Shown here: positions 49,998-58,865 of the stretch, piece after piece
Layout of the letters: each line of letters opens with the position of its first letter
Position numbering within the stretch: the first letter of the stretch is position 1
Source: an uncultured Christensenellaceae bacterium
GTDB lineage: Bacteria; Bacillota; Clostridia; Christensenellales; Pumilibacteraceae
Assembly (NCBI GenBank): GCA_910588155.1
Contig: CAJUPB010000004.1
Coordinates: 62,001 to 126,000, forward strand
Direction of reading: 5' to 3'
DNA: 64,000 nt
Program-made: the position numbers and the translations under genes
The notes under the pieces: model-generated
Database searches by the model: none
What the model saw: the letters and a program-made list of their open reading frames with translations, nothing else
What the model was told of the DNA's origin: nothing

Positions 49998-50387
49998 TTT
50001 CGGTTCCTCCGTTATAAATTCGGTATCGTATTTAGGGGTATTAAAGCGCGCGTTTCGCCGCCCTTGCCCCTATCCTTTCCGTCCGAGACCTCTTTCTCGC
50101 GGCGCTTGCCGCCGTCGGCGATAATCGATTTGCGCGCTGTATCGGTTCGCTTTCGGCGGCAGGCAGTCGTTTGAAAGAAGTCTGCCGAACGTACGGGACG
50201 GGAAACGCGGGAGAGAAACGCTTCGCCTTAAAACCGCTCCGACTCCGGAGCATTTGTCGCAAGTACTTCTTCGGCGCGCCTCTTTGGTCACCCCTATCGG
50301 ATATCCTACTACATAATATGTGCGCGTCGAAGAAGTGTGCGACTTTTTCCGATTCGTCAAAAAAATTTCTCGGACGGCTTTGACGAC
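49998..50387. other. Intergenic stretch before glyS
   Basis: About 390 bases between divergent genes. Short frames exist on both strands but none has a ribosome site plus coding-like sequence. The sequence is GC-rich with several short inverted repeats (for example around 50085-50130). No T-box motif (AGGGTGG-ACCGCG) was seen upstream of glyS. I see nothing I can name. Confidence 0.4.
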
Positions 50388-50416
50388 TTGACAAAAACGG
50401 CAAAAGTATTTATTAT
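50388..50416 (+). promoter_or_regulatory. Promoter of glyS
   Basis: TTGACA (50388-50393), a 17-nt spacer and TATTAT (50411-50416). It leaves a leader of only ~35 nt, too short for a T-box. Confidence 0.78.
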
Positions 50417-50455
50417 AAATACATACTTGACTATATATAAAAAGAGGTTGCGATT

Positions 50456-51826
50456 ATGGGCAAACTGACTATGGATAAACTCGTCACGCTCTGCAAAGGG
50501 CGCGGCATAATCTTCGCCGGCAGCGAAATTTACGGCGGAATGGGAAACACCTGGGATTACGGTCCCGTCGGCGTGGAAATCAAAAACAATATCAAGCGGG
50601 CTTGGTGGAAGAGGTTTGTACAGGAAAACGACAACTCTTTCGGCGTGGACGCCGCCATTTTGATGAACTCGCGCGTTTGGGACGCAAGCGGACACACTGC
50701 GTCTTTCTCCGACCCCAAAATGGACTGCAAAAAGTGCAAGTCCAGAATGAGAGCGGACACCTTGATTTCCGCACACGCCAAAGGCAAAGTCAATCCCGAC
50801 ACTATGAGCAACGAAGAAATGCAGGCATATATAGAACAGCACAAACTTGCCTGCCCGAAATGCGGCGCTTGCGAATGGACGCCCATTCGGCAATTCAACC
50901 TTATGTTCGAGACTGCGCGCGGCGTGACGGACGAAAATCAGAACAAGATATATCTGCGTCCCGAAACGGCACAGGGCGAGTTTGTGAACTTTTTGTCCGT
51001 ACAGCGTTCCACACGCGCAAAAGTGCCTTTCGGCATTGCGCAGGTCGGCAAAGCGTTCAGAAACGAAGTCACGCCCGGAAACTTTATTTTCCGCACGATT
51101 GAATTCGAACAGATGGAACATCAGCTTTTCTGCAAGGAAGAGGACAGCAAAGAGTTCTACGAAAAATATAAGGAAAAAGCTATGCAATTCCTTCTCGACA
51201 TCGGTTTCGACAAAGAGCATTTGCGCTTTAAAGACCACGACAAACTTGCGCATTATGCGTCGGCGGCGTGCGACATTCAGTTCCTGTACCCTATGGGCTG
51301 GGAAGAACTCAACGGCATTCACAACCGCGGTTCTTACGACTTGTCCAGACATCAGGAATACTCCGGAAAGAGTATGCTGTACACCGACCCGTTCAACGGA
51401 GAAAAGTATATTCCGAGCGTTGTCGAATATTCCATCGGCGCGGACAGACTTATGCTTGCCGTGCTTTGCGAAGCGTTCGACGAAGAAGAGCTGGAAGGCG
51501 GAGAGATTCGTTCCGTGCTTCGTCTCGCCCCCTGTCTTGCCGCTTACAAAGCCGCCGTTTTACCGTTGCAAAAGAATCTTTCCGATTCCGCAAGACCGAT
51601 ATTCGAAAAGCTGCGCAAGTCCTTCCCCGTCATTTACGACGATGCCGGCAGTATCGGCAAGCGTTATCGCCGTCAGGACGAAATCGGCACGCCTTTCTGC
51701 ATAACGATAGACTTCGACACGCTAGACGACAACAGCGTGACGGTGCGCGAGCGCGACTCTATGGAGCAGGTGCGTCTCAAAGTAGACGAGCTGGAAAGCT
51801 ATATCGGCAACGCAATCAAGTTCTGA
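50456..51826 (+). CDS. glyS: Glycyl-tRNA synthetase, single-chain (GlyQS type)
   Basis: The 456-residue class-II synthetase has KLVTLCKGRGIIFAGSEIYGGMGNTWDYGPVGVEIKNN (motif 1 region), RPETAQGEFVNFL, GKAFRNEVTPGNFIFRTIEFEQMEHQLF (motif 2), and SIGADRLMLAVLCEAF (motif 3), then an anticodon-binding domain (LAPCLAAYKAAVLPL). A cysteine set CKKCKSRMR ... CPKCGACEWT fits a zinc insertion. The start is preceded by AGAGGTTGCGATT. Confidence 0.96.
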   Translation: MGKLTMDKLVTLCKGRGIIFAGSEIYGGMGNTWDYGPVGVEIKNNIKRAWWKRFVQENDNSFGVDAAILMNSRVWDASGHTASFSDPKMDCKKCKSRMRADTLISAHAKGKVNPDTMSNEEMQAYIEQHKLACPKCGACEWTPIRQFNLMFETARGVTDENQNKIYLRPETAQGEFVNFLSVQRSTRAKVPFGIAQVGKAFRNEVTPGNFIFRTIEFEQMEHQLFCKEEDSKEFYEKYKEKAMQFLLDIGFDKEHLRFKDHDKLAHYASAACDIQFLYPMGWEELNGIHNRGSYDLSRHQEYSGKSMLYTDPFNGEKYIPSVVEYSIGADRLMLAVLCEAFDEEELEGGEIRSVLRLAPCLAAYKAAVLPLQKNLSDSARPIFEKLRKSFPVIYDDAGSIGKRYRRQDEIGTPFCITIDFDTLDDNSVTVRERDSMEQVRLKVDELESYIGNAIKF

Positions 51827-51918
51827 CACATCGAATAAAAAAGTCCCGCGCTTTAATGCGCACTTCTCATAGGGAATTAAATACTAAATTTTTAAGAGTT
51901 ATACTTTCAAGCGAGGAC

Positions 51919-51953
51919 AAAAGCTCTCGAACGATATGTTCGAGAGCTTTTTA
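51919..51953. terminator. Terminator between glyS and the GrpB-like gene
   Basis: AAAAGCTCTCGAAC and GTTCGAGAGCTTTT form a perfect 14-bp stem with T runs on both strands. It serves glyS (plus) and the GrpB-like gene (minus). Confidence 0.92.
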
Positions 51954-51984
51954 CTACAAACTATTCAGAAATATAAATTGAAAT

Positions 51985-52497
51985 TTACAATTTAGCGTAG
52001 ATAGACTTTATGAACTCTTCCTTTGCCTTTGTATATGAAAATCTATCATCGGGCATTTGCACTGCAAGCCTTGCTTTTATTTCTTGGTATTTCAAAGCCG
52101 CATCTAAATGTTCATTCAGATAGTTGCGAAAACCGACAAGCAAATCAAATTCCCGTTCGCTATTATCATAACAATGAATATGCCGAAGCGATAATTGTTT
52201 GTCGCCACGCAATACAAACAAGTGATAGGTCTTGCTCTCGTTCCTTGCCCCGCAATATTCATAGCCCAAATCGGTCAGAGCTTTTACGTCAAGTTGCCCG
52301 ATGGATTTCAGGCGAATGGCAACGTCGAGTATCGGCTTTGCACATATTGATTTTATTGCCGTGCTACCGACGTGCTGAATATCCAATATGTTTCCCGCCC
52401 AACATTTTTCAATTTCTTCTTTAACGACTAAAAACTCTTCTTCCCATTTTGGATTATGCGGCAATAGTCTGACTTTATATCTTTCAACGCCTTCCAT
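51985..52497 (-). CDS. GrpB-family (UPF0157) nucleotidyltransferase-like protein
   Basis: The 170-residue protein has YKVRLLPHNPKWEEEF, DIQHVGSTAIKSICAKPILDVAI and HIHCYDNSEREFDLLVGFRNYL. This is the GrpB family, which has a nucleotidyltransferase-like fold. The biochemical role is not established. The ATG at 52497 has AGAGAG upstream, and an in-frame TTG at 52515 is less likely. Single gene with its own promoter. Confidence 0.88.
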   Translation of the reverse strand: MEGVERYKVRLLPHNPKWEEEFLVVKEEIEKCWAGNILDIQHVGSTAIKSICAKPILDVAIRLKSIGQLDVKALTDLGYEYCGARNESKTYHLFVLRGDKQLSLRHIHCYDNSEREFDLLVGFRNYLNEHLDAALKYQEIKARLAVQMPDDRFSYTKAKEEFIKSIYAKL

Positions 52498-52536
52498 AAT
52501 AAATCTCTCTGCCAAATTACTGTTTATCGTACAATC

Positions 52537-52565
52537 ATTATATCACGAAAAATGAAAGAGCGCAA
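52537..52565 (-). promoter_or_regulatory. Promoter of the GrpB-like gene
   Basis: On the minus strand there is TTGCGC (52565-52560), a 17-nt spacer and TATAAT (52542-52537). The rest of 52566-52757 has no gene I can support. Confidence 0.65.
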
Positions 52566-52757
52566 CCGATTGAATTTTGCGTGCTATATAAAACATATCT
52601 ATATCTCACTAGGATACGAGTAGCATAGTTCGTCCACGAAATACAAATATCAGAAAGGTGCTTAACGCCGCGCCTAATGCTCTTTTGCCTGCGCTTACCT
52701 AATGTTCTCTACGGAAACTACGATAATATGCACGGGGCTTTTTATTTTATCGCAAAA

Positions 52758-53255
52758 CTAATTTTTGTAACCGACTATCTTGACGCCTTTGCCGTCTCTT
52801 CTCGCCTTTTCGATGGTATTGTACGTTCCGCCGCTCGGCACGCCGTCCCAAACCGCCAACACGAAATCGGCGTTGTCCACCATATAGGCGTTACGCTTCA
52901 TCATACAGAATCTCGTGTAATGCTCGCTTACCGTCGTGACCTTATCCGCATTTCCGACTATGTATTCGTGGCGTTTCGCCATAGCCTGCGACCAGCCTTT
53001 TGTCTGCTGTCCGCACGGCAATGCGCATTCCAGACTCACAAACGGATATTTTTCTTTGAGTTTCAGCACGGCTTCGGCGCAAAAGATATCAGCGCCCAAC
53101 GCCATACCCGCGATAAACTTATCGTATCCCTGCTCTATCAACCGCTCTATTTCCGCCGAAATTGTGTCTTTCAACTGCTTGCAGCGATTGTCGTTCTCGT
53201 CGTAGCCCCACGGAAAACGTGCGGGACGGTTGCCCGTAAAACAGCACGATTTCAC
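52758..53255 (-). CDS. SLOG/DUF1273 (YpsA-like) protein
   Basis: The 165-residue protein has CCFTGNRPARFPWGYDE, FIAGMALGADIFCAEAVLKLKEKYP, RNAYMVDNADFVLAVWDG and SGGTYNTIEKARRDGK, the DUF1273/YpsA pattern of a Rossmann-like SLOG fold presumed to bind a nucleotide. Its ATG overlaps the gpsA stop by 4 nt, so it is co-translated with a central lipid enzyme. It is the second SLOG protein in the window; the other (28543-29019) is AT-rich and only distantly similar. Confidence 0.88.
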   Translation of the reverse strand: MKSCCFTGNRPARFPWGYDENDNRCKQLKDTISAEIERLIEQGYDKFIAGMALGADIFCAEAVLKLKEKYPFVSLECALPCGQQTKGWSQAMAKRHEYIVGNADKVTTVSEHYTRFCMMKRNAYMVDNADFVLAVWDGVPSGGTYNTIEKARRDGKGVKIVGYKN

Positions 53256-54217
53256 AGATAGAATTCCTCTTTCGCCTCTCTGTCGAACAGTCTGGCGAGC
53301 GCATCTTTCGGCGGAGTATTATGACAAATCATATCGTACACTTCCCTTGTTATCGGCATATCTACGCCGCACTTTTCGGCAAGAGCGCACAGTGCGCCCG
53401 CCGTCGCCACGCCCTCGGCGAGCTTGTCGAACTTCTCGCCCTTTGCATATTTTTCGCCCCACATTCTGTTGTGCGAAAACTTCGAAAACAGCGTGGTTTC
53501 GTAATCGCCCAAATGGCACAGTCCGTATGCGGAGAACTCGCTGCCGCCAAGCGCTTTCGTAAGCCGCGCGACCTCCCTGCTTCCGCGGGACATAAGCGGA
53601 CCTTTCAGCTCGCTCAAATTCATTCCGTCCAACATACCCGCAACTATGCCCATAACGTTTTTCGCCGCCGCGCCGACTTCCGTTCCTATTATGTCGTTGC
53701 CGTAATAGAACCGAATGAGGTCGCTTTTAAACGAATCGGCAAGTCTTTTGGTGAGTTCGGCATTATATGAATCAACGACCATACAGTTGGGTATGCCTGC
53801 AACGAAAGACTGGATATGTCCCGGTCCGACCCAAACGGCAACACTGCTTTTGTCTATACCTTCTTCAATCGCTATCTGCGTGAGACGTTTGCCGCTCGGC
53901 TCTTCTATGCCTTTCATACAAAGCACGAACGTCTTTGACGTCAAATCGAATTTAACGACCCGTTTCAAAAAGCCGCGCAGTCCCTGTGCGCTTATCGATA
54001 TTATAATGGTTTCCGCGTGCCTTACCGCTTCCTCCAAATCGGCGGTCAGTCTTATGCTGTCGGGAAAAGTCACATAATCGTTCTTACGCGTTTTTTTCAG
54101 AACGTCGTAGCTCGGCTCGCCCTCCATCCCCCAACTCATCACGTCGTTGCCGATTTTGTCGTTATACCAAGCGAGGAACGACCCCCATCTTCCGCACCCC
54201 AAAACCGATACTTTCAT
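53252..54217 (-). CDS. gpsA: Glycerol-3-phosphate dehydrogenase (NAD(P)+)
   Basis: The 321-residue enzyme makes sn-glycerol-3-phosphate for phospholipids. It has the Rossmann N-terminus MKVSVLGCGRWGSFLAW, ISISAQGLRGFLK, the family's GPGH (here VGPGHIQSFVAGIPNC) and GTEVGAAAKNVMGIVAGMLDGM with the catalytic lysine. MSRGSREVARL and GDYETTLFSKFSHNRMWG follow. It looks complete though diverged in mid-regions. It is coupled to the SLOG gene. Confidence 0.9.
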   Translation of the reverse strand: MKVSVLGCGRWGSFLAWYNDKIGNDVMSWGMEGEPSYDVLKKTRKNDYVTFPDSIRLTADLEEAVRHAETIIISISAQGLRGFLKRVVKFDLTSKTFVLCMKGIEEPSGKRLTQIAIEEGIDKSSVAVWVGPGHIQSFVAGIPNCMVVDSYNAELTKRLADSFKSDLIRFYYGNDIIGTEVGAAAKNVMGIVAGMLDGMNLSELKGPLMSRGSREVARLTKALGGSEFSAYGLCHLGDYETTLFSKFSHNRMWGEKYAKGEKFDKLAEGVATAGALCALAEKCGVDMPITREVYDMICHNTPPKDALARLFDREAKEEFYL

Positions 54218-54237
54218 TTTCGACCTCCTCGAAGTTA

Positions 54238-55401
54238 TTATTTATTTGCCAATGCAAGCATATAATCCTTTTCCAATTTCAAATGGTAACTCGTCATATC
54301 CCAATCGGTTCCGTCCACGTCGAAGTGGCGCAATTCTCCGCGCCAGCCGGCAACGTCGTTCATATCCATTCCGTCGTACAGCGGACAGCTGCCTATGACG
54401 ATTTGTGCGCGGAACACGCTGTCGGCGAAATTGGTAAGCGCACGAAATGCGTAAAGCCTGTGCAACAAATCATCCGTCGTATACTCCGAAGGCAACATAT
54501 CATTTAACACAAAGTCGCGGAAACGGACGAACTTGTCCTCAATCTGCGTCATCAAAAGCGTTTTGTTTCCCGCCGTCTGTCTGTCAATCAGCGGCGCAAA
54601 CCAAGCGTATCCCGCAGGCAGCGTATTTCCGAGTGCGCCGAGTTTTTCCTCGTTTATAGTCTTGCTTGCCAGCAAGTCGCTTGCCCCCGCCGTTTTGAAA
54701 TCGTAGGCAATCATTGCGGAAAGCGCATTGAAAATTTCGGCGTAGGTGTCAATCGAGCCTTCCGAAATCTGAATATTCTGGTTCAAAAACCGCGAGGCGG
54801 TCAAGCCAATGTCTTCCGCGACACCGTTTACGAGCATAGCGTTTCTTTCGTTCAACTCGCAACGGGCAAGATAGTTGTATCTGGCAAGATAGTCGCGGTA
54901 GCTGTACAGCGACGTATGCTGATAATACGGGCTGTGCGCGATATTGTACTTGTTCATTTCGTGGTTGCGTTCCTGTATGCCGCCCACGGCAAGATATTCT
55001 TCCGTGTACTTTTTAACGTCTGCGGCGCGCAGTTTTTTATTGTCCGCGTCTCTCTCTCCGTTATACAGCGAAATCGACAGTTCGCACGCCATATACAGAG
55101 CGGACACATATCTCGAATCGAGAGCGGGCTGTTCGCTTTCGTATTTGCCGCGATTCCTCGCAATATAGTTTTCCGCACATTCGAGAGCGCGGGCGCGGTT
55201 GCCGAAATCGACGTATATCTTCATCGCATCATACGGAAAAAGCGTCACGAACAGAGCGCAAAGCAATGCAATGCACACAAGTGTGGACAATGCGGCGCGC
55301 ACCGCCGTTTTGACTATCAATGCGGTTGTCGAGTTACCGCCGTTCGAAGGTTTTTGATTTTCGGTTTGGATTGTCTCCGATTTGTTTTCGTTCTCCGACA
55401 C
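54238..55401 (-). CDS. Single-pass membrane protein of unknown function
   Basis: The 387-residue protein has a short polar N-terminus, one membrane helix at ~32-56 (AALSTLVCIALLCALFVTLF) and a helix-rich outer part (YVDFGNRARALECAENYIARN ...) with TPR-like length but no named domain. I choose GTG 55401 because AAAGGAG lies 8 nt upstream, which excludes the extra 13 codons to a TTG. It sits 20 nt upstream of gpsA in the same direction. Confidence 0.7.
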   Translation of the reverse strand: MSENENKSETIQTENQKPSNGGNSTTALIVKTAVRAALSTLVCIALLCALFVTLFPYDAMKIYVDFGNRARALECAENYIARNRGKYESEQPALDSRYVSALYMACELSISLYNGERDADNKKLRAADVKKYTEEYLAVGGIQERNHEMNKYNIAHSPYYQHTSLYSYRDYLARYNYLARCELNERNAMLVNGVAEDIGLTASRFLNQNIQISEGSIDTYAEIFNALSAMIAYDFKTAGASDLLASKTINEEKLGALGNTLPAGYAWFAPLIDRQTAGNKTLLMTQIEDKFVRFRDFVLNDMLPSEYTTDDLLHRLYAFRALTNFADSVFRAQIVIGSCPLYDGMDMNDVAGWRGELRHFDVDGTDWDMTSYHLKLEKDYMLALANK

Positions 55402-55542
55402 TGAAAAAAACTCCTTTCGGTTTGGATATTTGCTTTTCAAACGGTTGCCTTTTTTGCAAGCAACACATAAAAGTATAGCACATATTTTCCCATAAGGAAA
55501 GTATTTCGAATTGATTTTTGACGCGACAGCAGATTTTTACTC

Positions 55543-55578
55543 AAAAAAAACAGTCGCTCTCAATAAAAAGAGCGACTG
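55543..55578 (-). terminator. Terminator of the 55.6-kb lipoprotein gene
   Basis: CAGTCGCTCT and AGAGCGACTG form a perfect 10-bp stem (55551-55578), followed on minus by eight T residues. Confidence 0.9.
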
Positions 55579-55597
55579 CCGACAATATCTATATATT

Positions 55598-56281
55598 TCA
55601 GTTTTTTATGCCGATGACCTGCGCCGTCTTTCTGTCTATCAGCGCGGCATACGTGTTTTCGCCGACAAACGCGACGTACCAATAATAGCCGCCGTCGGCA
55701 TTTATGGGGTTGGCAATCAAACGCACATAAATCTCGCAATCGAATCCCCCACCCTTTTTCAGCGGTTTCAGCTCTTCTTTAAGCGCGGAAATTGCCGTGT
55801 CGAGCGCGCGGTCGGCGTCTATGTCGTCATCTTCGCAAACGGTGTTCAACGATATGTTTTCGCTCAAATTGCCGAGCTTTATATTCAGCAAAAGCTGCGG
55901 TTCTTTGGCCCTGCAATCGAGTTCCGCGGAATACGATTCGCCGAACGGGTGAACGGTCAATATCCCCGTGTGCGCCACGCCGTCTATCGTGACGGCATAA
56001 CCGTACATCATATTCGGCGCGAACTCTTTCGGCTTCACCGTTATGACGGTAAATTCTTTTTTGGTACCCGTCGAACCGTCGGGCGCAAAAGGCTGTTCGT
56101 GCACGCCGGAAACCGCCGTCACTTCGAACTTTTCCGTGAAACCCGTGTATACGACATCGCGAAGTTCCGAAATGTTTTTTTCGTATTTTTCCGTTGCTCC
56201 GCCGCACCCGAAAAATACAAGCGACAGCGTCAAAACCGCCGCAGTAAACGCAATATATTTGGAAATACGAACTTTCTTCAT
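55598..56281 (-). CDS. Putative lipoprotein with PepSY-like tail
   Basis: The 227-residue protein has a lipoprotein-type signal KKVRISKYIAFTAAVLTLSLVFFGCGG (lipid cysteine in FFGC). The C-terminal part (DDIDADRALDTAISALKEELKPLKK ... YYWYVAFVGENTYAALIDRKTAQVIGI) has the fold-like pattern of PepSY domains. The start was chosen for the signal peptide; a longer frame to 56329 has a poor leader. Role unknown. Confidence 0.68.
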   Translation of the reverse strand: MKKVRISKYIAFTAAVLTLSLVFFGCGGATEKYEKNISELRDVVYTGFTEKFEVTAVSGVHEQPFAPDGSTGTKKEFTVITVKPKEFAPNMMYGYAVTIDGVAHTGILTVHPFGESYSAELDCRAKEPQLLLNIKLGNLSENISLNTVCEDDDIDADRALDTAISALKEELKPLKKGGGFDCEIYVRLIANPINADGGYYWYVAFVGENTYAALIDRKTAQVIGIKN

Positions 56282-56336
56282 ACCGTATTTATATTTTGCC
56301 TCCGACCGCATTATGCCTTTTTTCGACAAAATAAAA

Positions 56337-56357
56337 GAGCGTGCATTTTACACGCTC
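56337..56357 (-). terminator. Terminator of the V-ATPase operon
   Basis: GAGCGTG and CACGCTC form a 7-bp stem (56337-56357), followed on minus by TTTTATTTT. It lies beyond the four hairpin repeats, about 475 nt past the ntpD stop. Confidence 0.75.
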
Positions 56358-56368
56358 CCCATAAATAC

Positions 56369-56828
56369 GAAGTTTATACGTTCTGCTATGCGGCGAAAGC
56401 AAGAAAGACAAGGCGCACGCGGCTTTTCGAGGGGGGGGTGCGCTTTGACGTACACGACCCGAAGAAAAACGCAAGTGCAACTCCGTTTCATATCGGAAGA
56501 CGCAGAAACGAGCAGTACAAGGAAAACAAGATTTTTCGACGGGGAGTTTACTTCCCGTAAATGACCCCGAGAAAAATCGACGTTTGACACAGTAATGCGA
56601 AGTTTATACGTCATATCGGAAGACGCAGAAACGAGCAGTACAAGGGACGGGGAGTTTACTTCCCGTAAATGACCCCGAGAAAAATCGACGTTTGACACGG
56701 TAATGCGAAGTTTATACGTCCTGCGAGGTGTCGAAAGCAAGCAAGACAAGGCGCACGCGGCTTTTCGAGGGGAGTGTACTTTGACGTACACGACCCGAAG
56801 AAAAACGCAAGTGCAACGCCGTATTGCG
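56369..56828. repeat. Four tandem ~110-bp hairpin repeats in the V-ATPase 3' UTR
   Basis: Four modules each begin near GAAGTTTATACGT (56369; a version without that head at about 56486; 56598; 56707). The outer two (B type) and inner two (A type) are near identical within type and recognisably homologous between types. Each holds GGGGA-GTxTAC-N5-6-GTAxAC/T-GA-CCC: GGGGAGTTTAC/GTAAATGACCCC in A (56541-56568, 56649-56676) and GGGGAGTGTAC/GTACACGACCC in B (56769-56796). The stem bases differ between types yet still pair. The first copy has a G8 run and a weakened stem. The array lies between the ntpD stop and the operon terminator. Confidence 0.85.
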
Positions 56829-56832
56829 ACGC

Positions 56833-57477
56833 TTACGGCTCCTCGGATTGCATTAGGGATTTGACCTTCATCAACCTCACAATACTCCCTCTCTCGTTTT
56901 CGTCGAGTTTCATAACTATATATTTGATGGTTTCGGTGAGTTGCGGTATCATCACGTATTCGAGCGCGTTTACTCTGCGCCTGTTCTTTTCTATTTCCTC
57001 GGCAAGCATATTGCAGGTCTTTTCCACCTGCGCCAGCCGCAACAGTTTTTCCATCAGTTCGTTTATCTTTTCGATTGCCGTATCCAAATCGGACGCGGCG
57101 GAAACCAATGAGTACGGCAACGCGTCGACGCCGCTTGCCGCACCGTCGAAAGCAATCTGCACCACGGGCACTTCCACGCCCATAACGTTTTCCATAGAGG
57201 TTTCCACGCTCGCCTTTCTCGCGGGCATACAAAGCGTTTCGGCAAGTTCCGTCTTGCTCATAACCGCCTTGGCAAGCGTAAACGATTTCATTGCTTCGGC
57301 AAGGTCGGTTTCCGTTTCCTCGCGCAGACGTTTGTTTTCCTTTACGTACGACAGAAAGCGTCTGACCATTTCGTCGGACTTGTCTTTCAAAAGCTTGTGT
57401 CCGCGCTGTGCCGTTTTCAATCTCGCTTTGAGCCGCCGCAGTTCCATACGCGTGGGATTTACCGCAAGTCTGCTCAT
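56833..57477 (-). CDS. ntpD: V-type ATP synthase subunit D
   Basis: The 214-residue central-stalk subunit is coiled-coil. It starts MSRLAVNPTRMELRRLKARLKTAQRGHKLLKDKSDEM, the family signature, with the second long helix at the end (LRLAQVEKTCNMLAEEIEKNRRRVNALEYVMIPQL). It turns with the rotor and couples the A3B3 head to the C/K ring. The start overlaps the ntpB stop by 4 nt. It is last in the operon. Confidence 0.95.
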   Translation of the reverse strand: MSRLAVNPTRMELRRLKARLKTAQRGHKLLKDKSDEMVRRFLSYVKENKRLREETETDLAEAMKSFTLAKAVMSKTELAETLCMPARKASVETSMENVMGVEVPVVQIAFDGAASGVDALPYSLVSAASDLDTAIEKINELMEKLLRLAQVEKTCNMLAEEIEKNRRRVNALEYVMIPQLTETIKYIVMKLDENERGSIVRLMKVKSLMQSEEP

Positions 57478-58865
57478 ACGTTGTCCTCTTTTTTACCGCC
57501 GTCGAAATACTTTTCTATATAGACGTCCTTTATGCGTTTCAACTCGCTTCTCGGCAAAATTTTAAGAAGTTCCCAACCTATATTCAAAGTTTCTTCTATA
57601 TTCCTGTTAGCGGAAAAACCCTGCGAAACATAGCGGCGTTCGAACTCCTCCGCAAACTTCGCGTACTTTTTGTCCACTTCCGTCAGGGCTGCGTCGCCGA
57701 GTATTGCCGACAGCTCTTTTGCCTCTTTGCCGCGAGCATATGCCGCAAACAGCTGATTCATAGTGTCGGCGTGGTCCTCTCGCGTTTTGCCCTTGCCTAT
57801 GCCCTTGTCTTTAAGTCTGGACAAACTGGGAAGCACGTCTATCGGCGGATTATAACCCTTTTTGTACAATTCGCGCGACAGTATTATCTGACCTTCCGTT
57901 ATATATCCCGTGAGGTCCGGTATCGGATGCGTCTTGTCGTCCTCCGGCATAGTAAGCATCGGTATCTGCGTTATCGAGCCCTTTTTGCCGCGTATTCTGC
58001 CCGCCCTCTCGTATATGGACGCAAGGTCGGTATAGAGATATCCGGGATAGCCGCGTCTGCCGGGGACTTCCTTTCGTGCCGCCGACACTTCGCGCAGGGC
58101 TTCCGCATAGTTGGTTATGTCCGTCATTATGACGAGCACGTGCATATCCTTTTCGAATGCGAGATATTCCGCCGCCGTCAAAGCCATTCTCGGCGTGGAG
58201 ATACGTTCAATCGCGGGGTCGTCGGCAAGGTTCATAAACAGCACGGTTCTGTCAATCGCGCCCGTCTCGCGGAAGTCGTTTACGAAAAACTCGGCCTCCT
58301 CGTAGGTTATGCCTATCGCCGCAAACACGACGGCGAACGACTCCTGCGTCCCGAGCACTTTCGCCTGTCTGGCTATCTGTGCGGCGAGATTGGCGTGCGG
58401 CAGACCGCTTGCCGAAAACACCGGAAGCTTTTGACCTCTGACAAGTGTGTTGAGACCGTCGATTGCCGACACTCCTGTCTGTATGAACTCGTCGGGATAG
58501 TCGCGCGCCGCAGGGTTGAGAGGCTGACCGTTTATGTCGGCATATCTGTCGGGGATTATCGGCGCGCCGCCGTCCTTGGGTTTGCCCATACCGTCGAACA
58601 CTCTTCCGAGCATATCTTCCGATACGGCAAGCTCTATGCTCTTACCCAAAAAGCGGGCTTTCGCCGTGCTGATTTTCAAGCCCTGGCTGACCTCGAAAAG
58701 CTGCACGAGGGCTTTATCGCGGTTGACTTCCAGCACCTTGCCCTGTCTGATTTCGCCGCTTGCCTGTTCTATTTCCACAAGCTCGTTATACTTGACGTTT
58801 TCCACGCCCTCGACGAGCATCAGCGGTCCGACGACTTCGCTTATACTGCGATACTCTTTTAACAT
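57474..58865 (-). CDS. ntpB: V-type ATP synthase subunit B (non-catalytic)
   Basis: The 463-residue regulatory head subunit begins MLKEYRSISEVVGPLMLVEGVENVKYNELVEI, with VFSASGLPHANLAAQIARQA where catalytic subunits carry a P-loop, so no Walker A is present. The later PSLSRLKDKGIGKGKTREDHADTMNQLFAAYA is a B-subunit signature. The ATG overlaps the ntpA stop (TAATG). The frame continues upstream inside ntpA and must not be counted. Confidence 0.95.
   Translation of the reverse strand: MLKEYRSISEVVGPLMLVEGVENVKYNELVEIEQASGEIRQGKVLEVNRDKALVQLFEVSQGLKISTAKARFLGKSIELAVSEDMLGRVFDGMGKPKDGGAPIIPDRYADINGQPLNPAARDYPDEFIQTGVSAIDGLNTLVRGQKLPVFSASGLPHANLAAQIARQAKVLGTQESFAVVFAAIGITYEEAEFFVNDFRETGAIDRTVLFMNLADDPAIERISTPRMALTAAEYLAFEKDMHVLVIMTDITNYAEALREVSAARKEVPGRRGYPGYLYTDLASIYERAGRIRGKKGSITQIPMLTMPEDDKTHPIPDLTGYITEGQIILSRELYKKGYNPPIDVLPSLSRLKDKGIGKGKTREDHADTMNQLFAAYARGKEAKELSAILGDAALTEVDKKYAKFAEEFERRYVSQGFSANRNIEETLNIGWELLKILPRSELKRIKDVYIEKYFDGGKKEDNV

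Noticed and set aside
50041..50403. Overlapping ~100-120-codon frames on the minus strand before glyS
   Set aside because: Arginine-rich random-looking products without ribosome sites.
49998..50455. T-box riboswitch for glyS
   Set aside because: No T-box sequence or terminator/antiterminator pair was found, and the predicted transcription start leaves only ~35 nt of leader.
56339..57232. 294-codon minus-strand frame through the hairpin repeats
   Set aside because: It exists because the repeat units share a reading frame. It overlaps ntpD out of frame and yields repeated TYKLRITVSN-like segments without a ribosome site.
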